This document shows, in pieces, positions 14,662 through 20,081 of a stretch of 26,112 bases of DNA. The number at the start of each line of letters is the position of its first letter. Position 1 is the first letter of the stretch. Under the pieces are notes generated by a model that ran no database searches, was not told where the DNA came from, and was given only the letters and a program-made list of their open reading frames with translations. Position numbers and translations under genes: made by a program. Origin of the DNA: an uncultured Bacilli bacterium (GTDB taxonomy: Bacteria > Bacillota_I > Bacilli_A > RF39 > UBA660); contig CAKOOW010000015.1 of the NCBI GenBank assembly GCA_934098445.1, forward strand, positions 1 to 26,112, read 5' to 3'.

Positions 14662-16077
14662 ATGGCAAATATAGTAAGAGATATAACAGATAGAGAAGTT
14701 GATTTTGCACAGTGGTATACTGATGTATGTAAAAAGGCTGATTTAGTTGATTATTCTAAAAATAAAGGTAGTATGATTATAAGACCTTATGGTTATGCTA
14801 TCTGGGAGAATATGGTAAGTATATTAGATAAAGAATTCAAAAGATTAGGGCATCAAAATGTCCAGATGCCAATGCTTATTCCAGAGAGTCTTCTTAATAT
14901 CGAAAAAGAACACGTAAAAGGGTTTGCCCCTGAGGTAGCATGGGTTACTTATGGAGGAGAGAATAAACTAGAAGAGAGAATGTGTATACGTCCTACTAGT
15001 GAGACTTTATTCTGTGATCATTTTAAGAAGATAGTTAATTCTTATCGAGATTTACCTATTCTTTATAATCAATGGTGTACGATTGTAAGATGGGAAAAGA
15101 CTACTAGACCTTTCTTAAGAAGTAGAGAGATTTTATGGCAAGAAGGGCATACATTACATGCTACGGCCGAAGAAGCTAAAAATGAGACTTTACAGATGTT
15201 AAAAGTTTATGAAGATTTCCAAAGATATTATTTAGCAATGCCTGTTATTGTTGGGAAGAAGACCGAAAAAGAAAAATTTGCAGGAGCTGAAGATACTTAT
15301 ACTATTGAAGCAATGATGTGGGATGGAGTAGCATTACAAAATGGTACTAGTCATTACTTTGGTCAACATTTTGCTAAGGCTTTTGATATTAAATTCTTAG
15401 ATAAAGATAATACTCTTAAGACTCCTTATCAAACTTCTTGGGGAGTAACAACAAGAATGATTGGGGGACTTATTATGACTCATAGTGATAATAATGGGTT
15501 AGTATTACCACCAAGAATAGCGCCTACTAAAGTAATTATTATTCCTATTGGAGATGTTAGTGATAAATTAAAAGAGATTACTTTAGGTTTAGAAAATGCA
15601 GGTATTTCTTATAAAGTAGATAATAGTGATAAGACTCCAGGATATAAATTTGCAGATGCTGAGGTTAAAGGGTATCCTATTCGTTTAGAATTAGGAAAGA
15701 GAGACTTAGATAATGGGTTTACTACTATTGTAAGAAGAGATACTTTAGAGAAGATAAAAGTAGATGACTTAGAAGGCTTAGTTGGAATTATTAAAGATAC
15801 TATGGATATTATGCAAAAAGAAATGTATGAAAGAGCTTTAAAGAGACGTGATAGTATGATTTATGAGGCTTCTACATATGACGAGTTTAAAGATATAGCT
15901 AAGAATAAGAATGGTTTTATCAAGATTACTTGGTGTGGTAGTATGGAATGTGAAGATAAGATTAAAGCTGATACTGGTTTAAAATCTAGATGTATTATTG
16001 GGGATAATGAGACTAGTATATGTCCTGTCTGTGGAAAACCTTCTAAATATGATATTTATTTTGCTAAACAATATTAA
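14662..16077 (+). CDS. proS: Prolyl-tRNA synthetase, short form with C-terminal zinc domain
   Basis: 471 residues. Class IIa synthetase of the archaeal/eukaryotic-like type found in mycoplasmas and some Firmicutes. It lacks the editing insertion of the usual bacterial 570-residue enzyme. Motif 2 is visible around VRWEKTTRPFLRSREILWQEGHT. The proline pocket region has AGAEDTYTIEAMMWDG and LQNGTSHYFGQHF, and GGLIMTHSDNNG precedes motif 3. The C-terminal domain has cysteines C425, C430, C454 and C457 as zinc ligands and ends in the typical YFAKQY tyrosine. The ribosome-binding site is weak (GAGTGA). A terminator follows at 16090. Confidence 0.97.
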   Translation: MANIVRDITDREVDFAQWYTDVCKKADLVDYSKNKGSMIIRPYGYAIWENMVSILDKEFKRLGHQNVQMPMLIPESLLNIEKEHVKGFAPEVAWVTYGGENKLEERMCIRPTSETLFCDHFKKIVNSYRDLPILYNQWCTIVRWEKTTRPFLRSREILWQEGHTLHATAEEAKNETLQMLKVYEDFQRYYLAMPVIVGKKTEKEKFAGAEDTYTIEAMMWDGVALQNGTSHYFGQHFAKAFDIKFLDKDNTLKTPYQTSWGVTTRMIGGLIMTHSDNNGLVLPPRIAPTKVIIIPIGDVSDKLKEITLGLENAGISYKVDNSDKTPGYKFADAEVKGYPIRLELGKRDLDNGFTTIVRRDTLEKIKVDDLEGLVGIIKDTMDIMQKEMYERALKRRDSMIYEASTYDEFKDIAKNKNGFIKITWCGSMECEDKIKADTGLKSRCIIGDNETSICPVCGKPSKYDIYFAKQY

Positions 16078-16089
16078 TAATAATTATTA

Positions 16090-16122
16090 AAGATTATCTT
16101 TATATGAGATAGTCTTCTTTTT
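16090..16122 (+). terminator. Terminator after proS
   Basis: 10-bp stem AAGATTATCT / AGATAGTCTT (one G-U) with a 7-base loop, followed by CTTTTT. Confidence 0.75.
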
Positions 16123-16140
16123 GAGTCTAAATAATAAAAT

Positions 16141-16167
16141 TTTCATAGAGTATGTAACTCTATGAAA
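16141..16167. repeat. Recombinase-like site, left end of element 1
   Basis: Arm TTTCATAGAGT, spacer ATGTA, arm ACTCTATGAAA. The arms are perfect reverse complements, so only the spacer gives the site a direction. Confidence 0.7.
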
Positions 16168-16344
16168 GCGATTTTTCGGTTACTATTTTTAACTTATACT
16201 TAAATTCTACCATAGGAAACGGTTATTTTAAACCCTAAAATAAGATTTTTAATTCTTTTTATAGTCAAATTTCTAGTCAGACAATATACTCTTAAAACTA
16301 GGTGAATACTGGGCTTGAAGAACTTTCATTTGGTCAAAAGATTG

Positions 16345-16372
16345 ATTCTATTCTAGTCAAAATTGTAGTCAA
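16345..16372 (-). promoter_or_regulatory. Candidate promoter inside element 1, pointing away from the surface gene
   Basis: Minus strand: -35 TTGACT (16367-16372), 16 bp, -10 TAGAAT (16345-16350). It lies in the loop of the inner inverted repeat. If the segment inverted, it would point at gene 16503. Confidence 0.4.
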
Positions 16373-16404
16373 AACAGGGCTTAAGCCCAGTATTCACCTA
16401 TATA

Positions 16405-16431
16405 TTTCATAGAGTTACATACTCTAGGAAT
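16405..16431. repeat. Recombinase-like site, right end of element 1
   Basis: Arm TTTCATAGAGT, spacer TACAT (reverse complement of the left spacer), arm ACTCTAGGAAT with two differences from the left site. Confidence 0.65.
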
Positions 16432-16466
16432 ACCAAATTAGGTGATATGGATATTATTTTTATTCT

Positions 16467-16494
16467 TTGATAGGCTATAAGTGTTGTGTATCAT
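16467..16494 (+). promoter_or_regulatory. Candidate promoter of surface gene 16503
   Basis: -35 TTGATA (16467-16472), 16 bp, -10 TATCAT (16489-16494). The predicted transcript start falls at or within 2 bases of the ATG at 16503, so the mRNA may be leaderless. It lies outside the invertible segment. Confidence 0.4.
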
Positions 16495-16502
16495 AGCTAG
16501 AA

Positions 16503-17957
16503 ATGGATTATATTAATATGAAAAAGTTTAATAAAAATAAGTATTTAAAGAAATTAAGATTTAAGAAGTATAAGAGATACTTATATATAGGGATACCTTG
16601 TCTCTTAGTATTATTAATAGGAATATACTTTGCTTATTCAAAGTTTAGTGTCTTTAAAGAGGAAGAAGTAGTAAGAACAACTGTAGGAGATTTTATCTCT
16701 GGAGATGTCGTAGTAGGAGCTTATATAGATGGAGAATACTCTAAGAGTTTACCAGGTAAATGGGATGGATATGCTGTAGATAAAGTGGTCTGTGATAATG
16801 GAGCAATAGGAGAATGGAATTATAGTAGGTGGGGGTTATTGACTACTAATGTTACACAAAGAAGTAAATGCAATGTTTATTTTATTCCTAAAGAGCTTAA
16901 TGTAGCTGATTCAATAATGGCATCATTGGATAGTGATTCCAGTATGTTTGCAACAGATGACCCCGGTAAAAATATGAGATATATTGGCAAAGACCCCAAT
17001 AATTATATTTATTTTAATTGTAATGATTATAATAATCAAGCGGCTGATACTTGTGAAAAATGGCGTATTATTGGGTTATTTAATAATGTTACTAAGGGTG
17101 ATGGTACTAAAGAAAATCTTGTTAAGATTATAAGAGCTGATTCTTTAGGCTACTATTCTTGGGATTATAAAAAGAATGGAGTTGGAACTTCGAAAAATGA
17201 TGATGAAGATTATGGTAGTGGTTCGAATGACTGGACTGATTCTCAACTTATGATGATGTTAAATCCCACTAACTATTTGAAATCGGGTTATAAAATTTCT
17301 GAGGATGTAGTTTTAGACACTAATAATCAAGAAATATATAGTAAAATGGGCTCATATTATAACGGTACTAAGGGATGTGAACCTACCGAGATTGCAAGTG
17401 GGGAATCATTTAGTTGTACCGAAGTAGATTTTACTTCAAAAGGATTAAAAAATGATATAACAAGAAATGCCATTGAGAGCATTGTTTGGAATTTGGGCAG
17501 TAATGATAACAATACTTCTACTGCAAGCATATACTATACAGCAGAAAGAGGAACAACCGTATATCCGGGTAGACCAACTACTTGGATTGGTAAAATTGGA
17601 TTAATGTATCCCAGTGATTATGGCTATGCTACAAGTGGGGGAACAACAAAAGATAGAGCAGCTTGTCTAGCAAAAGACCTTAATGGTTGGGGTTCCTCGG
17701 ATTTTAGTGATTGTACAGGAAATGATTATCTGTATAATTATAATGGAAAAGTTAATGGTTATTGGACAATAACACCTCGCAATTACGGCAGCAACAATTC
17801 TTATGTTGTTAGCATTTATTATTATGATGGCATGGTAAGTACTTTTCCTCCTCATAGATCTAATGGCGTCAATCCAACCCTTTTCCTTAAATCTAATATT
17901 TCTATCAAATCAGGGACAGGAGAAAGTTCTAATCCATATCAGTTAAAACTTTATTAA
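16503..17957 (+). CDS. Membrane-anchored surface protein, variable C-terminus family, copy 2
   Basis: 484 residues. A basic N-terminus of about 25 residues is followed by one transmembrane helix (26-46), then a conserved module with C97 and C123 that ends CNVYF. A long Asn/Gly/Ser/Tyr-rich extracellular domain follows (about 130-484). No lipobox or LPXTG is seen, so it is a type II membrane anchor. The C-terminal domain is shared with copy 3 (20082): WRIIG.FNNVTKGD, KIIRADSLG, NDWTDSQLMMMLNP, YGYATSGGTTKDR, WTITP, then a variable stretch (17775-17872), then LFLKSNISIKSGTGESSNPYQLK. The last part resembles FGE/C-type-lectin-like domains. No ribosome-binding site precedes ATG 16503 or the alternative ATG 16518. 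The stop abuts the convergent gene's stop with no gap. Confidence 0.88.
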   Translation: MDYINMKKFNKNKYLKKLRFKKYKRYLYIGIPCLLVLLIGIYFAYSKFSVFKEEEVVRTTVGDFISGDVVVGAYIDGEYSKSLPGKWDGYAVDKVVCDNGAIGEWNYSRWGLLTTNVTQRSKCNVYFIPKELNVADSIMASLDSDSSMFATDDPGKNMRYIGKDPNNYIYFNCNDYNNQAADTCEKWRIIGLFNNVTKGDGTKENLVKIIRADSLGYYSWDYKKNGVGTSKNDDEDYGSGSNDWTDSQLMMMLNPTNYLKSGYKISEDVVLDTNNQEIYSKMGSYYNGTKGCEPTEIASGESFSCTEVDFTSKGLKNDITRNAIESIVWNLGSNDNNTSTASIYYTAERGTTVYPGRPTTWIGKIGLMYPSDYGYATSGGTTKDRAACLAKDLNGWGSSDFSDCTGNDYLYNYNGKVNGYWTITPRNYGSNNSYVVSIYYYDGMVSTFPPHRSNGVNPTLFLKSNISIKSGTGESSNPYQLKLY

Positions 17958-18446
17958 TTATATTTCTTTGAACTTACCATTACTTATATAATTATTATTT
18001 AAGATTTTATAGAGGATTGTCTTCATAAGAAGATAATCTTTTTTAGTATAGGAGTTATAATCTGTTAGATTAGATTTATAAGAAGAGTAGATATGAATTT
18101 TATTTCTTAAATACTTTAATTTATACAAGAGAGTTATGTCTTCTTTAGATAATTTAAGAGAATTATCTTCTATAATAATTTTTAATAACTTAGAGAAGTT
18201 AATTCTATATTTAAGTGGTTTATAAGATTTAATAATTAAATAGAATAAGGCTTCTATGATAGAGATAGAATTAACTATATAATCTTTAATAAGTAATTTA
18301 GTTATAACTAAGTTATTATGTTCATATTTAATCTTTAGACTTAAATATTCTATATACTGATAAGTATAAGAGATATTACTAATAATAGGATAATTATTCT
18401 TAATATTAAAGTTAGTTCTGATGATATCAATATTAGTTAGATGCAT
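17958..18446 (-). CDS. Small AT-rich protein, possible HEPN-type domain
   Basis: 162 residues, rich in Asn, Ile, Lys and Tyr. Helical segments SISIIEALFYLIIKSYKPL and LLYKLKYLRNKIHIYSS resemble the core helices of HEPN/DUF4145-like proteins, where RN...H is the catalytic RNase signature. Here the spacing is R-x3-H (RNKIH), one residue short of the classical R-x4-6-H, so the family call is tentative. HEPN proteins are common as toxins and in phage defence; no nucleotidyltransferase (MNT) partner is adjacent. It has a strong AAAGGAG site before ATG 18446. Its codon use is even more AT-biased than that of its neighbours, which suggests an accessory gene. Confidence 0.7.
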   Translation of the reverse strand: MHLTNIDIIRTNFNIKNNYPIISNISYTYQYIEYLSLKIKYEHNNLVITKLLIKDYIVNSISIIEALFYLIIKSYKPLKYRINFSKLLKIIIEDNSLKLSKEDITLLYKLKYLRNKIHIYSSYKSNLTDYNSYTKKDYLLMKTILYKILNNNYISNGKFKEI

Positions 18447-18467
18447 ATTATCTCCTTTAGTAGTAGT

Positions 18468-18496
18468 AATATATCATAAGAATAATTAGTAAGCAA
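18468..18496 (-). promoter_or_regulatory. Promoter of gene 17958-18446
   Basis: Minus strand: -35 TTGCTT (18491-18496), 17 bp, -10 TATATT (18468-18473). Confidence 0.5.
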
Positions 18497-18516
18497 TAAA
18501 ATACTAATAGTTATTA

Positions 18517-18545
18517 TTGACTTTAGAAATAAAGAATGTTAAAGT
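18517..18545 (+). promoter_or_regulatory. Promoter of gene 18572
   Basis: -35 TTGACT (18517-18522), 17 bp, -10 TAAAGT (18540-18545). It covers the ATG at 18536, which argues for the downstream ATG 18572 as the start. Confidence 0.55.
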
Positions 18546-18571
18546 ACACATACGATGAGAAAAGAGGACTT

Positions 18572-19405
18572 ATGGAAATATTTGATAGATATGACTTAGA
18601 TAGACAACATTTAGCTAATTCAGCTTCTAAGAGTGAATGGAAAGTAATTAGAGGATGGTTATCAGGAGAAGGATTAAATACGGAAGAAGAGGTTAAGATT
18701 TGTTATCAGAATATGTTAAATAATAAGAAATGGTATTATGACTTAGCTAAACTAAATACAAGTTTTCCTAAGTTCTTAGCAGCTGCATTCATAGGAAGTA
18801 TGACTTTCGCTGGTAATTATTGGCTCCTAGAGAATATTGGGTTAATGATACCTATTTATCTCCATTACTTTTTAGTCTTTGGAATAAATATTTTTTTAGA
18901 TTATACTTCTTTTAAGTTAATAGATTTACCTGGTAAGAAAAATATTGATTATTTAGAAGAGATGTTAAAAGAGTCTTTAGGACTTTCTAAAGATAATAAG
19001 TCTTTAAACTTAGGACTTGATAATCCAAATGAAGAAGAAGTCCTAGAGTTTGTTAAGATGATAGGAGAAGATATAAATATTATTTTTAATAATGAGTATG
19101 TTGGATATAGAGAAGATGTTAAAAGACTATATAATTTATCTAGAGAGTATGTAGAGTATCAAGTTAAGGAACAAGGTAATAGAAAAGTAAGACTTAAGAT
19201 GTCTAAAGATAGTGATTATACTAAGAGATTAATAGAGATTGAATATGATGTTAAAGAAAAGATTAGATTATATAATTTAGAAAAAAATAATAATAGTTAT
19301 ATTGATAATATAGTTAACTCTTGTGATGTTAGTAAAGGAATTCCTAGTTATCAAGGATTATCAGAAGAACAAGGTATCTCTTTGAAAAGAAGTCTTAAAG
19401 GATAA
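18572..19405 (+). CDS. Uncharacterised membrane protein with a central two-helix hairpin
   Basis: 277 residues from ATG 18572, not recognised. A soluble N-terminus of about 60 residues is followed by two hydrophobic helices: FPKFLAAAFIGSMTFAGNYW, then a segment running from LMIPIYLHYFLVFGINIFL into DYTSF. A long, charged, helix-rich C-terminal part of about 150 residues follows. Both ends should face the cytoplasm if the pair is a hairpin. ATG 18572 has AAGAGG four bases upstream and fits the promoter at 18517-18545. ATG 18536 (12 residues longer) lies on that promoter. The gene is divergent from the possible HEPN gene and shares a 125-bp intergenic region with it. Confidence 0.72.
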   Translation: MEIFDRYDLDRQHLANSASKSEWKVIRGWLSGEGLNTEEEVKICYQNMLNNKKWYYDLAKLNTSFPKFLAAAFIGSMTFAGNYWLLENIGLMIPIYLHYFLVFGINIFLDYTSFKLIDLPGKKNIDYLEEMLKESLGLSKDNKSLNLGLDNPNEEEVLEFVKMIGEDINIIFNNEYVGYREDVKRLYNLSREYVEYQVKEQGNRKVRLKMSKDSDYTKRLIEIEYDVKEKIRLYNLEKNNNSYIDNIVNSCDVSKGIPSYQGLSEEQGISLKRSLKG

Positions 19406-19410
19406 ATAAT

Positions 19411-19441
19411 AGGCTGTAAGTTAAAAGACTTATGGTTTTTT
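19411..19441 (+). terminator. Terminator after gene 18572
   Basis: Stem AGGCTGTAAGT / ACTTATGGTTT with several G-U pairs, loop TAAAAG, then T run. Confidence 0.6.
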
Positions 19442-19442
19442 A

Positions 19443-19676
19443 GTGTTTAAAGTTATTATGGAAAGGTATTCAAGTAATATTGATAATTTAAAATTCTTAG
19501 ACCAACAAGCTGAGTTTATGAAAGTCTTTGAGACTGATAAATTAAAAGCTAAAGAAGATGGTTCTAATAATAAAGCTATTGAGATTGCTAAGAAGATGTT
19601 AAGTACTGATGCATCTATTGACTATATTGCTGAAATGATTGGTTTATCTAAAGAAAAAATAAATTCTTTAAAATAA
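19443..19676 (+). pseudogene. C-terminal remnant of an Rpn-type PD-(D/E)XK nuclease/transposase protein
   Basis: 77 residues (GTG 19443, or ATG 19458). The end, AIEIAKKMLSTDASIDYIAEMIGLSKEKI, is the helical tail typical of Rpn (recombination-promoting nuclease, PDDEXK-type transposase-like) proteins, which are normally about 250-300 residues. The catalytic N-terminal domain is absent. No such domain is seen upstream, where the preceding gene ends in a terminator. It could be a stranded fragment or a small protein that keeps only the tail. No good ribosome-binding site is present. Confidence 0.55.
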
Positions 19677-19692
19677 TTCTGAAGTAGGGTAT

Positions 19693-19730
19693 AAAGACTT
19701 ATTAGATACTAATCTAGTAGGTCTTTTTTT
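19693..19730 (+). terminator. Terminator after the Rpn remnant
   Basis: 13-bp stem AGACTTATTAGAT / ATCTAGTAGGTCT with a 4-base loop and a run of T. Confidence 0.85.
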
Positions 19731-19759
19731 AGTGGAAAAGTGCTTATAAATAAGAAAAA

Positions 19760-19786
19760 TTTCATAGAGTTTAATACTCTATGAAA
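19760..19786. repeat. Recombinase-like site, left end of element 2
   Basis: Arm TTTCATAGAGT, spacer TTAAT, arm ACTCTATGAAA. The arms are identical to element 1; the spacer is different. Confidence 0.7.
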
Positions 19787-20013
19787 TTGCTAGGTAAATA
19801 CTGGGTTAGAGTCGCATTTGACTACAATTTTTGACTAGAAATTAATGCTAAATAAATTTTTGCTTTACGCCATGAAAGCCAGTATTAACCTAACAATTTT
19901 ACATTTTTTACTGACTAGAATTTTGACTATAAAAATAAAATTTATTCTCTTTAAAATAGCTTAAAAATATGATATATTTGTAATATAAGTTAAAAACAAT
20001 AGCCAAAAACTGC

Positions 20014-20040
20014 TTTCGTAGAGTATTAAACTCTATGAAA
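20014..20040. repeat. Recombinase-like site, right end of element 2
   Basis: Arm TTTCGTAGAGT (one change), spacer ATTAA (reverse complement of the left spacer), arm ACTCTATGAAA. Confidence 0.7.
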
Positions 20041-20081
20041 GTTGTAAATATATGTAAATGTATGTTTTTTGATAAAATAGA

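Larger units (their letters stand above)
16141..16431. mobile_element. Putative invertible non-coding element 1 (upstream of gene 16503)
   Basis: This 291-bp segment fills most of the 425-bp gap between proS and the surface gene. It is bounded by 27-bp palindromic sites in inverted orientation (16141-16167 and 16405-16431). Inside are an 18-bp inverted repeat, TAGGTGAATACTGGGCTT at 16299-16316 with its exact reverse complement at 16383-16400. There are also two clusters of the heptamer TAGTCAA and its variants (16262-16281 and 16353-16373). No open frame of note is present. The layout matches a tyrosine-recombinase inverton; a miniature mobile element with palindromic ends is the alternative. 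Confidence 0.6.
19760..20040. mobile_element. Putative invertible non-coding element 2 (upstream of gene 20082)
   Basis: A 281-bp segment homologous to element 1 but lying in the reverse orientation relative to its downstream surface gene. In order it holds the left site, TAGGTAAATACTGGGTT (19791), a TTGACTA pair (19818, 19831), the inner-repeat partner AAGCCAGTATTAACCTA (19876-19892), a second TGACTA pair (19912-19930), an AT-rich stretch and the right site. This is the order read in the reverse complement of element 1. There is no coding capacity. It accounts for most of the 405-bp gap 19677-20081. Confidence 0.6.

Noticed and set aside
16141..16167. 27-bp palindrome as a simple rho-independent terminator of proS
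   Set aside because: A proper terminator with T run already lies at 16090-16122. The palindrome has no T tract, and its loop matches the reverse complement of the loop of a second copy at the other end of the segment.
16503..16650. Lipoprotein signal peptide in the surface proteins (Cys in IGIPC)
   Set aside because: The residues before the cysteine do not form a lipobox and the cysteine is in the middle of the hydrophobic helix; a plain transmembrane anchor fits better.
18536..18571. ATG 18536 as start of the membrane protein gene
   Set aside because: It lies between the -35 and -10 boxes of the only good promoter and has a weak ribosome-binding site, while ATG 18572 has AAGAGG. It is kept as a less likely alternative.
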